The notes beneath the pieces are model-generated. The model was not told the origin of the DNA. It made no database searches and worked only from the letters and a program-made list of their open reading frames with translations. Positions 1-8,096 of a stretch of 64,000 nucleotides of DNA are shown in pieces (within the stretch, counting starts at the first letter, position 1; each line of letters starts with the position of its first letter). Position numbers and translations under genes: made by a program. This stretch comes from Kumtagia sp963820075 (GTDB lineage: Bacteria > Pseudomonadota > Alphaproteobacteria > Rhizobiales > Rhizobiaceae), in assembly GCA_963820075.1 (NCBI GenBank), contig CAWFYS010000012.1:434001-498000 (forward strand), given 5' to 3'.

Positions 1-433
1 TCAACGCGGGTGGGAGCCGCATTGGAGCTTGCTCGGCAAGCGTGCGCTCGGCCTCGTCGAGGCGGCCGACCAGGAGCAGGCGGCGGGCTTCGAGATTGCG
101 CGCATGCGCGGCGTTCAAGCGGTCGCCGTGCGCCTCGAGCGTCGCATATGCTGCGTCGAGCGCCTTGGCGGACCAGCCGAGGTCGCGCGAGACGAGCGCG
201 ATCTCGGCCTCGGCGACGATGCACCGCGCGCGGGCCACCGCCTCTTTCGGGCCGAACGCGCGGCCAGCACTCTTGAGGAGGGCCTTTGCCCGGACGAGAT
301 CGCCGAGCTGCGCCATTGCCATGCCTCGGAGCGCGAGCGCCGGCGCGTCTTCGCGCAAGGCGACCCGGTTCAATGCGCCGAGGGGATCGCCGGCCGCGAG
401 AGCGCGCGCCGCGGCGGTGATCAGCGAGTCCAT
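1..433 (-). CDS. Helix-turn-helix domain regulator, N-terminal part (cut by window edge)
   Basis: An open frame starts at an ATG at 433 (reading MDSLITAAARALAAGDP) and runs leftward without a stop to base 1, so only the first 144 codons are present. The visible part is Ala/Leu/Arg-rich and helical, with TPR-like periodicity. From memory of related rhizobial proteins, this N-terminus belongs to a protein of about 400 residues with a DNA-binding helix-turn-helix near its C-terminus, which is not visible here. It is divergent from the DUF899 gene, with a repeat copy between them. The protein family is inferred; the reading frame is directly seen. Confidence 0.6.
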   Translation of the reverse strand, partial: MDSLITAAARALAAGDPLGALNRVALREDAPALALRGMAMAQLGDLVRAKALLKSAGRAFGPKEAVARARCIVAEAEIALVSRDLGWSAKALDAAYATLEAHGDRLNAAHARNLEARRLLLVGRLDEAERTLAEQAPMRLPPAL

Positions 434-536
434 CCGAATCCCGTCACACTTGTAACTCTCACCGTTCGATTTCCGGTGCCAAAACCATCTCACGACCAAC
501 AAAGAACCATGAGCAGCGAATATATCGCGTTTCAGC

Positions 537-642
537 CTAAGCAGGTTTCGGAAAAGTGTCCCACGGTTTTCCGACGGAAACCTGCGGCAAAACAAAAGGC
601 TAAGCAGACCAAGCGTGGGCGAAGCCACGCAAGTCTGCTTAG
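537..642 (+). repeat. RIME1-like two-palindrome repeat, copy 1
   Basis: A 106-bp element made of two abutting palindromes. One begins CTAAGCAGG and pairs GGAAAAGTG with CACGGTTTTCC. The other is a 43-bp hairpin bounded by CTAAGCAG and CTGCTTAG with a GCGTGGGCGAAGCCACGC core. Other copies lie at 15807, 26620, 36871 (interrupted), 41666 and 53400. This copy sits between divergent genes. The size and two-palindrome layout resemble RIME1 of Sinorhizobium; the assignment is by resemblance only. Confidence 0.85.
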
Positions 643-682
643 AGGCGCGGGCATTCGCCAAAATCAGGAGGTTTCAAAAGCC

Positions 683-1477
683 ATGACTGCATCAGCCGGA
701 AACAAGCGCAAAGGCGGACAGCCTGCAATGCACACACCGCCGGTCGTGTCGCCACAGGCGTGGGAGGCGGCCCGCGAGCAGCTGCTCGTGAAGGAAAAGG
801 CTCAAACCCGCGCACGTGACGCGCTGGCCGCCGAGCGCCGGCGAATGCCTTGGATGGCCGTGGAGACGGCGTATGCGTTCGAAGGGCCGGCGGGCAAGGC
901 CAGCCTGCTCAGCCTGTTCCACGGTCGGCGTCAGCTGATCGTCTACCGCGCCTTTTTCGAGCCGGGGGTGTTCGGCTGGCCCGACCACGCCTGCCGGGGT
1001 TGCTCCATGGTGGCCGATCAGGTCGCCCACGTCGCCCACCTGAACGCCCGTGACACCACCCTCGTCTTCGTCTCGCGCGCACCTCAGGCGGACATCGCGC
1101 GGCTGAAGGCGCGGATGGGCTGGGAGATGCCGTGGTTTACCATCACCGACAGCTTCGACGCCGATTTCGGCGTGGACGAGTGGCACGGCACGAACGTCTT
1201 CTACCGCGACGGCAACCGCGTGTTCCGCACTTACTTCATCAACAATCGCGGCGACGAGCAGATGGGAGGCACCTGGAACTACCTCGACATCACGCCGCTG
1301 GGCCGGCAGGAGGTCTGGGAAGATTCGCCCCAGGGCTATCCTCAGACCGCGACCTACAAGTGGTGGAACTGGCACGACAGCTACGTCGCAGACGCAGCGC
1401 CCGATAAGAACTGGGTGGAAGTGTCGGACGCCGGAGAGGCGGCGTTCCGGAACCAGCCCGCGAGCATCAAGCCATGA
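683..1477 (+). CDS. DUF899 family protein (thioredoxin-fold-like)
   Basis: A 264-residue protein of the DUF899 family, related to thioredoxin-like proteins and of unknown reaction. Family hallmarks are visible: the VSPQAWEAAREQLLVKEKA start region, RRRMPW, the HACRGCSMVAD segment with a CxxC, a FVSRAPQADI strand, and the C-terminal YKWWNWHDSY box. The ATG at 683 follows AGGAGG at 667-672 and is preferred to upstream in-frame starts, which lie inside the repeat. The stop overlaps the start of the next small gene by four bases, which suggests translational coupling. Function is not established; cytoplasmic, as no signal peptide is seen. Confidence 0.85.
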   Translation: MTASAGNKRKGGQPAMHTPPVVSPQAWEAAREQLLVKEKAQTRARDALAAERRRMPWMAVETAYAFEGPAGKASLLSLFHGRRQLIVYRAFFEPGVFGWPDHACRGCSMVADQVAHVAHLNARDTTLVFVSRAPQADIARLKARMGWEMPWFTITDSFDADFGVDEWHGTNVFYRDGNRVFRTYFINNRGDEQMGGTWNYLDITPLGRQEVWEDSPQGYPQTATYKWWNWHDSYVADAAPDKNWVEVSDAGEAAFRNQPASIKP

Positions 1478-1752
1478 ACCAGGCCTGTTGCGGCGGATCC
1501 GACGGCGGCGCAATCCGCCGGAATGACGCCGCGCTCAGAGCGGCCGACGGGCTGGCCCTCGCAGCGTCGCCGACCTTCTGCACCATGGCGTTGCTGACCG
1601 GTGTCCTTGGCGGTGGCCCGGCGGAGATGCTCTGCTCGGCCGCGCCCGATTCGCCGCTGAGCGGAATGGTCACGATGTACCTGCTGATGAGCGCCTTCCA
1701 TGCGGCGCCCTGGCTGAGGCTGTTCTGTACCCTGGGAGTCAGGCGGCCTTGA
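1474..1752 (+). CDS. Small conserved hypothetical protein coupled to DUF899
   Basis: A 92-residue protein whose ATG overlaps the DUF899 stop (ATGA). It begins MNQACCGGSDG with paired cysteines. The middle is hydrophobic (LALAASPTFCTMALLTGVLGGG and, after a short polar loop, GMVTMYLLMSAFHAAPWL), consistent with two membrane segments. I recall similar small membrane proteins next to DUF899 genes in rhizobia, but no function is known. The overlap and coding-like composition support it being a real gene. Confidence 0.6.
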   Translation: MNQACCGGSDGGAIRRNDAALRAADGLALAASPTFCTMALLTGVLGGGPAEMLCSAAPDSPLSGMVTMYLLMSAFHAAPWLRLFCTLGVRRP

Positions 1753-1835
1753 TCCCTCGACAACAGCAGGAGCCATCATGCTCGTCAACGGAGCGGTTTC
1801 GCACAGAAAACCTGGATAGTCCCGTCACAAGAGAT

Positions 1836-3158
1836 TCATGAGGTCCGCTGGTGCGCTTGCGCAAGAACGATGCCCGAGTAGCCCTTTGAGGCGGTCTCCT
1901 CCAGTTCGCAAGCCTCAATCGTGAGGTCTTTGCGGAGAAAGTGGCGCTCCAAAACCGTGCGGATATCGTGCTCGTCGATATTGGCGCTCGGGAATTTCTT
2001 ACCGCCGACGAAATATCCCTTGGAGCGACGCAGCGCAGCCGTCAGCAGCGTGCCGCCAGGGCGAACCAACCCAGCGATGCGCTCCATATAGGTCTCCCAA
2101 GCGGCGCGGTCGTCGGTCACCGAGTCCGCGCAGTACGCACTGATCACCGTCCCGTATTTCGGCACGTCCTGATCGCCAAGCGAACTCGTGCTCCGGATGT
2201 CAACCACAAGCAGGCGAGTGATACTGGCTCGCGTGAGTTCCTCGCGTTGAGTGATCTGATCGTCCGTTGGCGAAGCCAAACCTTCGCACTCGAGCGTGTA
2301 TCGGACGAAAGCGCGCCAGTCATGAGCCTCGGGATCGCGGTTCATCCACCGCTCGATCTCCTGCAGGTTCATCGGCAAGTAGTCGCCGAGGTGAATCTCG
2401 GAGGCCGTGCCGGCGGCCAGAAACACATGGTGAAGAGTGGGCCCTACCCCAAAAAATAGGACTGGTTGATCCGGCTGCGAATTCCCTATAGCTCCGACGA
2501 GGAACTCTATGGTCCTCTGTTCGTCCGGCTCGACGATACTGTAGTAGTCCTTCAGGTAGTCACGCGGCACCCAGTCGGTTTCGAAGGAAGCACAATCGTT
2601 GCAGCCCCAGCGGTGGAGTACAGATCGGGTAGTGCGAGCAAGCCCGTACTCATAAGCACCGGCTCCAAGGTTGGCTCCGCCCAGAAAAATCAGCGCGTCG
2701 TTCGTGGAGACAGAGTCAGTGAGGAGGGCAACGCCGAAAGCGCCGACATAATATGGCGCCTCTTTTGCGAGTTCCGTGCCGACATAACCGGCGGCCGCCG
2801 CTATCTTGCATGCGCGGCCGCTTCTGGTTCTGAACTTGACGAGATCGTATGCAGCCTTCGAGAGTACGCTTGTACTGGTACCGGTATCTTCGAGCAGCAC
2901 CCAGTTCGCCATCAGGCTTAGCTTGAGCCCTAGACCCCATATGACATAGGTGCCGGCGAGGAACAGAAGCAGGAGCACGTGGTCGACGCCCTTCAGTATT
3001 TGCGAGGCAACGAGAACAATTCCTGTGGTCGCCGCAATAGCGTCCAGGGCATATGCCGACGCGATGGTAGCGATGAAAGTAGCTGCCCATCGCCTGGTTC
3101 CTGAGAGACTTGGAAATCGGCGGCGACCAGCGTGACCATCGATCTTCACGAGCGCCAT
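1836..3158 (-). CDS. Membrane-anchored NNMT/PNMT/TEMT-like SAM methyltransferase
   Basis: A 440-residue protein with two parts. Residues about 25-180 hold several hydrophobic segments (about 27-52, 58-82, 134-165) that look like membrane helices. Residues about 200-440 form a class I SAM methyltransferase domain of the nicotinamide N-methyltransferase type: VLFFGVGPT is the glycine-rich SAM loop, IHLGDYLPMNLQEIERW is the acidic loop and following helix, and DPEAHDWRAFVRYTLECEG and VRPGGTLL follow in family order. Members of this family N-methylate small amines; the substrate here is unknown. The start at 3158 is the first ATG. It is divergent from the BTAD regulator at 3395, which might control it. 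Confidence 0.7.
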   Translation of the reverse strand: MALVKIDGHAGRRRFPSLSGTRRWAATFIATIASAYALDAIAATTGIVLVASQILKGVDHVLLLLFLAGTYVIWGLGLKLSLMANWVLLEDTGTSTSVLSKAAYDLVKFRTRSGRACKIAAAAGYVGTELAKEAPYYVGAFGVALLTDSVSTNDALIFLGGANLGAGAYEYGLARTTRSVLHRWGCNDCASFETDWVPRDYLKDYYSIVEPDEQRTIEFLVGAIGNSQPDQPVLFFGVGPTLHHVFLAAGTASEIHLGDYLPMNLQEIERWMNRDPEAHDWRAFVRYTLECEGLASPTDDQITQREELTRASITRLLVVDIRSTSSLGDQDVPKYGTVISAYCADSVTDDRAAWETYMERIAGLVRPGGTLLTAALRRSKGYFVGGKKFPSANIDEHDIRTVLERHFLRKDLTIEACELEETASKGYSGIVLAQAHQRTS

Positions 3159-3394
3159 GCGTCAGTCCTCTGATGAGAGGCTTCACATAGCTCCAGGCTG
3201 TTATTGGATCGTCGTAGTTACGGTTAAGGTATCGTCATTTCAGCGCTACCGGCAGATACTCACTCGCACATCTGTTCGAATCCGGCAGGAAGGCATTGCA
3301 CAGCCTCTGTTGTTTCTCGCCGGGTAACCTTGTAAAGCTTGCAGCTAGGCGCGCGCTGGCGTGGCGGACGCTGCCCGACCTGATGCCCTGGACC

Positions 3395-5395
3395 ATGGCT
3401 GACCTCAAGCTGACGTTCCTTGGCGGATTCGAAGTCCGTTTGGCATCCGGCGAAGTGGCGGATTTGCCGGCTCAGAAAGATCGCGCATTGCTGGCGATTC
3501 TGGCAACGACGCCCGGCCACGCTCATTCCCGAGACCGCCTCGCAGGTTTGTTGTGGAGCGAGCGAGGCGACCGTCAGGCGCGGGGCAGCCTCAAGCAGGC
3601 CCTCATGCGGCTACGCCGATGCCTCAATCGTACCGAAGGCGACGTAATCCGCGCAGACCGCCGATCAGTCGCGCTGAACCTGGATACGATCAGCGTGGAC
3701 ACGTTGACCTTCGAACGACATGTCCGCGAGGGCACGATCGGATCGCTCAAACAGGCAATGGCGCTATATCGCGGGGACCTGCTCGACGGGATTTCAATCC
3801 ACGATCCGGCGTTCGAAGATTGGCTGCTGGTCGAACGTCAACGGCTGCGCCAGCTGTCTGAGCAGGCACTCGCGAATTTGATGGCCCAGGCGCAGGCTGC
3901 CGGCGATCCAGATGGCGCGGCTGAAGCGGCTCGGAAACTACTGATGTTGGATCCGCTCAACGAAGCGGCGTACCGCACCCTCATGCAGGTCCACAGCGAT
4001 CAGGCCCAGTTGGCGCAGGCGCTCAAGCTCTACGAGGTCCTTCGTGAGCGTATTCACCGTGAACTTGGCGTAAATCCCGAGCCTGCAACGGTGGCGCTGG
4101 TCGAACACATCCGCCGACGAAGGAAGTCGGCCTCATCCGCATCGGAGCAGGTCGAGACGCCTGTCCCTCGCGAGCTTCCGCTGTCAGTCACCAAACCGTC
4201 AATCGCGGTCTTGCCTTTCCTCAATCTCAGTGGCGATCCCGAGCAGCAATATTTCAGCGACGGCATCACCGAGGACATCATCACCGAGTTGTCGCGCTTT
4301 CGAACCCTGTTCGTGATCGCCGGCAACTCTTCATTCCGGTATCGGGCCGGCGGTCGAGACGTGACCCAAGCGGCGCGAGACCTGGGAGTACGCTATCTTG
4401 CTGAAGGCAGTGTTCGCCGGGTTGGCGAACGTGTGAGAATTAGCTCGCAACTGATCGATACGACGACCGGTAGCCACCTTTGGGCCGAACATTATGATCG
4501 GGATGCCCTGGACGTGCTGGCCGTACAGGACGAGATCGTCAGAGCCATCGCCACCACGTTGGGCTATCAGATTGAGGCCGCCGGGCGTGACCGCGCCCTC
4601 CGATTGAGCCCCGACACACTGTCGGCTTACGACCATGTCCTGCGTAGCGAGGCGCTCATGCTTCGCTTCGCCAAGGACGACAATGCAGAGGCCCGGCGTT
4701 GGGCAGAGACAGCTGTCGAACTCGACCCCAAGAGTGCCCAAGCCCATGCCCAGCTTGGATGGACCTATTGCATGGACTACATCTGCGGTTGGGTCGAAGA
4801 CCCACCGGCGGCGCTCGATACGGCATTCATGTTGGCGCAGCGTGCCGTTCTTCTCGACGAAGGTGACTGCCGGGCACGTTGGCTGCTCGGCAACATTCAC
4901 ATTTACCGCCGTGAGTACGACGAGGCTTGCGCTCATCTCCGTCGGGCGATCGCTCTTAACCCGAACGATGTCGATGCTCGCGGGATGTATGGCCTTTACC
5001 TGATTGCCGTAGGGGAGACCGAGGCTGCACTTGAGCAATTCGACATCGCCAGGCGCCACAGTCCATTCGATTTCAACTATATCAACTGGTATCGCGGCAT
5101 CGCTCTGTTCACGGCGCGGCGCTACGAGGAGGCAATAGCCACTCTGAAGCAGGTGCACAATCCCAACAACGAAGTTCGATGCTGGCTTGCCGCAAGTTAC
5201 GCCGCTGCCGGGTATCTGGCCGATGCACGTGCAATGCTTGCGGAATTCTTGACCGTGGCTGAGCGCGAGAGAGCCTGCTTCCCAGGCCGCAGGCTGGAGC
5301 AGTGGGAACCAAGCTTGCACGCCGCGATCGAGTATCGCGACCAAGCCGCATTCGACCACCTGTTTGGCGCTCTGCGCGCGGCGGGGCTGAAATAG
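3395..5395 (+). CDS. BTAD-domain transcriptional regulator with TolB-like and TPR domains
   Basis: About 666 residues. The N-terminus (MADLKLTFLGGFEVRLASG) starts an OmpR/SARP-type winged-helix domain (about 1-95), followed by a bacterial transcriptional activation domain (about 95-245, with GDLLDGISIHDPAFEDWL). A TolB/FlgO-like domain follows (about 265-400, with SIAVLPFLNLSGDPEQQYFS and DGITEDIITELSR). The rest is TPR-like repeats (AHLRRAIALNPNDVDARGMY). This architecture is common in rhizobia among adenylate cyclase-like or SARP-like regulators lacking a cyclase domain. I chose the ATG at 3395, which begins the conserved wHTH; in-frame starts at 3296 and 3383 add unconserved residues. Its target is probably local, for example the flanking methyltransferase or oxidoreductase gene, but that is inference. 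Confidence 0.8.
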   Translation: MADLKLTFLGGFEVRLASGEVADLPAQKDRALLAILATTPGHAHSRDRLAGLLWSERGDRQARGSLKQALMRLRRCLNRTEGDVIRADRRSVALNLDTISVDTLTFERHVREGTIGSLKQAMALYRGDLLDGISIHDPAFEDWLLVERQRLRQLSEQALANLMAQAQAAGDPDGAAEAARKLLMLDPLNEAAYRTLMQVHSDQAQLAQALKLYEVLRERIHRELGVNPEPATVALVEHIRRRRKSASSASEQVETPVPRELPLSVTKPSIAVLPFLNLSGDPEQQYFSDGITEDIITELSRFRTLFVIAGNSSFRYRAGGRDVTQAARDLGVRYLAEGSVRRVGERVRISSQLIDTTTGSHLWAEHYDRDALDVLAVQDEIVRAIATTLGYQIEAAGRDRALRLSPDTLSAYDHVLRSEALMLRFAKDDNAEARRWAETAVELDPKSAQAHAQLGWTYCMDYICGWVEDPPAALDTAFMLAQRAVLLDEGDCRARWLLGNIHIYRREYDEACAHLRRAIALNPNDVDARGMYGLYLIAVGETEAALEQFDIARRHSPFDFNYINWYRGIALFTARRYEEAIATLKQVHNPNNEVRCWLAASYAAAGYLADARAMLAEFLTVAERERACFPGRRLEQWEPSLHAAIEYRDQAAFDHLFGALRAAGLK

Positions 5396-5620
5396 ACACC
5401 TTCGCCTCAACCTGACGTGCAGGTTGGCGTCATAGGTGGCATCACAACTGACCGTCCTGACCAGCTTGCCAGTCACTTCGAAAAGCGCCACCGCTTCCCG
5501 TTGATCGCTGATCCCGGCAGGGTCGCAATCGGTTCGTGGACGGTCAGCACGCGGTTGTCGACCTGAACCGCCAGCGGGTATCATCCGCGAACCAGGTCTT
5601 GGCGCACACCGGAGAACGAC

Positions 5621-7339
5621 ATGCCGCTCCCTGAGCTCATCCCTGTCGGTGGACAGGTTCAAGTCCAGAACACGTCGTTTTCTGTCGATGCGCTCGGCCG
5701 CTATATCTGCAGTACTTGGGATGAGGCGACCGCGAACGGCGGCGCACCGTTTGCGGCGATCGTCGTCGGTGCCGGAATGTATGGGGCGTATTGCGCGGCC
5801 AAGATATTTCGCCGGCACCCGAGCAAGCGAGTGCTGCTCCTCGACGCGGGACGCTTTCTTGTGCCGGAGCATGTGCAGAACCTTGCCCGGATCGGACTCA
5901 ATGTGCCGTCGCCTATTCCTCCCTCCAGCGATCCGGGCGTGGCGCGCGAGCTGGTATGGGGCATTCCGTGGCGCGGCAACGTGGAGTTTCCCGGGCTCGC
6001 CTACTGTACCGGCGGCAAGTCGATCTACTGGGGCGGGTGGTGTCCGCGGCTCACCGGCGCCGACCTGCAAGCCTGGCCGTCCGACACAGCGCAGTATCTC
6101 GACGCGAACTATCTCAATGTAGAGAGTGAGACCGGCGTTGTACCGGGAACCGAATTCATATTCGGCGGATTGCTCGATGTGCTGCGCGACGAAGTCGTTG
6201 CCGCGGCCGGATCTCTGCCGAACATCGAAACGACGATAGGCAACAACGGTGTCGAGTCGGCGCCATTGGCCGTCCAAGGTAGTGCGCCGAGCTCGGGCCT
6301 GTTCAGCTTCGACAAGTACAGCAGCCTGCCGCTCCTGGTCGAAGCGATTCGCGACGCCGTCACATTCTCAGGCATGAACGACGCGAACCGCAGGCTTTTC
6401 CTCGTGCCGCTGGCGCATGTCGTCAAGTTGCACACCGCCGGCGGCGTAGTGGACGAGATCGAGGTGGACGTCGACGGCCAACGCAAGTTCCTGCCCGTTG
6501 GCCCACAATGCGCGGTGATTCTCGCGGCGAGCGGCGTTGAGAGCACGCGGCTCGCGCTGCATTCCTTTCCGACCCCCTTGATGGGACGCAATCTGATGGC
6601 GCACGTGCGCAGCGACTTCACCGTGCGCGTGCGCAGGTCGGCGTGGCTTCCCGTGCCGGCCCACGTGCAGACCGCGGCGCTCCTCGTTCGCGGCGTGACA
6701 GCTTCCGGCCGCTTCCATATTCAGGTCACGGCGTCGACGCACGCGGCCGGCTCGGACGAGTTACTGTTTCGAATGATCCCCGATCTGGACATCCTCTCGG
6801 CGCAACTCGCTAACCAGGATCCCGACTGGATTACCATAACGTTTCGCGGCATCGGCGAGATGCGCGGCGACAAGACGACTGCCATTCCCAACGCAACAGG
6901 GAGCTGGATGAACCTCAGTCCTCATGAATCGGACGAATTCGGCGTGCCGCGAGCCTATGTCCATCTCGCGCTGGGTGCGGGCGATCTACAGGTGTGGCAG
7001 GCGATGGACGAGACCGCGATCACACTCGCTCGGAACATCGCCAAGGCGCCAGGCAATATCGAATACTTCTACGACGGCGGCTGGCAAACGCAGCCCTTCC
7101 CACTCAACCGTCCATTTCCGGAATGGCATCGCGGCTTAGGTACGACCTATCACGAATCCGGAACGCTCTGGATGGGAGATGCGCCGGCGAGCTCGGTAAC
7201 CAACACCCTCGGGCGGTTCCACCACATCGGCAACGCATATGCTTGCGATCAGTCTCTGTTCCCAACAGTAGGCTCGGTCAACCCAGTGCTGACCGGGCTG
7301 ACGCTTGCCGGGCGGATCGCCGCGCATGTAGCGGCGTGA
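5621..7339 (+). CDS. GMC family FAD-dependent oxidoreductase
   Basis: A 572-residue glucose-methanol-choline oxidoreductase. The FAD-binding dinucleotide motif is IVVGAGMYGAYCAAK at about residues 46-60, followed by VLLLDAG. The flavin-loop equivalent is YCTGGKSIYWGGW. The C-terminal catalytic region contains TTYHESGTLWMG and GSVNPVLTGLTLAGRIA, with the usual His and Asn positions. The ATG at 5621 is preceded by GGAGAA. No signal peptide is seen. The substrate alcohol is unknown. It follows the BTAD regulator in the same orientation, separated by 225 bp. Confidence 0.85.
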   Translation: MPLPELIPVGGQVQVQNTSFSVDALGRYICSTWDEATANGGAPFAAIVVGAGMYGAYCAAKIFRRHPSKRVLLLDAGRFLVPEHVQNLARIGLNVPSPIPPSSDPGVARELVWGIPWRGNVEFPGLAYCTGGKSIYWGGWCPRLTGADLQAWPSDTAQYLDANYLNVESETGVVPGTEFIFGGLLDVLRDEVVAAAGSLPNIETTIGNNGVESAPLAVQGSAPSSGLFSFDKYSSLPLLVEAIRDAVTFSGMNDANRRLFLVPLAHVVKLHTAGGVVDEIEVDVDGQRKFLPVGPQCAVILAASGVESTRLALHSFPTPLMGRNLMAHVRSDFTVRVRRSAWLPVPAHVQTAALLVRGVTASGRFHIQVTASTHAAGSDELLFRMIPDLDILSAQLANQDPDWITITFRGIGEMRGDKTTAIPNATGSWMNLSPHESDEFGVPRAYVHLALGAGDLQVWQAMDETAITLARNIAKAPGNIEYFYDGGWQTQPFPLNRPFPEWHRGLGTTYHESGTLWMGDAPASSVTNTLGRFHHIGNAYACDQSLFPTVGSVNPVLTGLTLAGRIAAHVAA

Positions 7340-7759
7340 ATCGGATGAGCAAGGTCGAGTGATCCGGTCAAATTGTCGGCGAGCAACCACGATGTCGTCC
7401 CGCGACAATCCGGTAGCGGACGCCCCCGGTGGTCGATCGACAAGCCTGTGATGCTGGTTGTCGCGCTGCGTCCTGACGAGGGCCTCTACCCTACCGTCTA
7501 CTCAAAGAAGCCCGCAAACGAAACAGAGACGATCCCACCAGGGTTTGCCCGCATGGCAGGTAACGTCAAACGACCACGCCCCTTGACCCAATGAAATTTC
7601 GGCCTTGTCGCGATTAAATTTTGCCGCTATTTGCGTGTTATCGATCTTGTTGACGAATGTTGTTTCTGCGCCGCGGTGCCCTGACGATCTTCCTTTTCAA
7701 TTTCGAGAAAACCCGTCTGGCACTCGGCCAGTTCTGTGTCGATTGGAAGGGAAAGCGCC
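7340..7759. other. Intergenic region upstream of a cold-shock gene
   Basis: No convincing gene. The last about 150 bases are AT-richer than the surroundings and probably hold the promoter and long 5' leader typical of cold-shock genes. I cannot place a specific promoter with confidence. Confidence 0.4.
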
Positions 7760-7969
7760 GTGTCCACAGGTACCGTAAAATTCTTTAATTCCACCAAGGG
7801 CTTCGGATTCATCGAGCTGGGCAATGGGCAGCCGGATGTGTTTGTCCACATTTCTGCAGTCGAGCGCGCGGGAATGCGCACCCTGGTTGAAGGTCAGAAA
7901 GTCAGCTTCGACATCGTGCAGGACCGCCGCAGCGGCAAGAGCGCGGCCGACAATCTTCGGGCTGAATAA
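7760..7969 (+). CDS. CspA-family cold-shock protein
   Basis: A 69-residue single cold-shock domain protein. RNP1 (KGFGFIEL) and RNP2 (DVFVHIS) are both intact and VKFFN begins the fold, so it should bind single-stranded RNA or DNA as a chaperone. I chose the GTG at 7760 (VSTGTVKFFN) because it gives the usual family start and follows GGAAGGGAAA; an upstream GTG at 7736 would add eight unconserved residues. Single-gene unit. Confidence 0.92.
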   Translation: MSTGTVKFFNSTKGFGFIELGNGQPDVFVHISAVERAGMRTLVEGQKVSFDIVQDRRSGKSAADNLRAE

Positions 7970-8096
7970 GGATTGGCGTTTCTGGTCGTTGACCACGGAT
8001 GTACTGGGATTGGCCATTAAGGTTGTCCCTATTCAAATTGTAACGTAGTCAATCCGCGCAAGACATGTCGCTCTGCCGCCAAGTCTTGACGAAGAG

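Noticed and set aside
29..682. Long upstream extension of the DUF899 frame
   Set aside because: It runs antisense through the HTH gene and through the repeat; the real start with RBS is at 683.
5396..5620. Possible protein fragment on the minus strand between the regulator and GMC genes (reads FEVTGKLVRTVSCDATYDAN)
   Set aside because: It has some protein-like character, but no family is recognisable and the frame is open only as part of a shadow ORF.
4331..6277. 648-codon minus-strand ORF
   Set aside because: Antisense to the BTAD regulator and the GMC oxidoreductase, both with clear domains; open only because of GC-rich codon composition.
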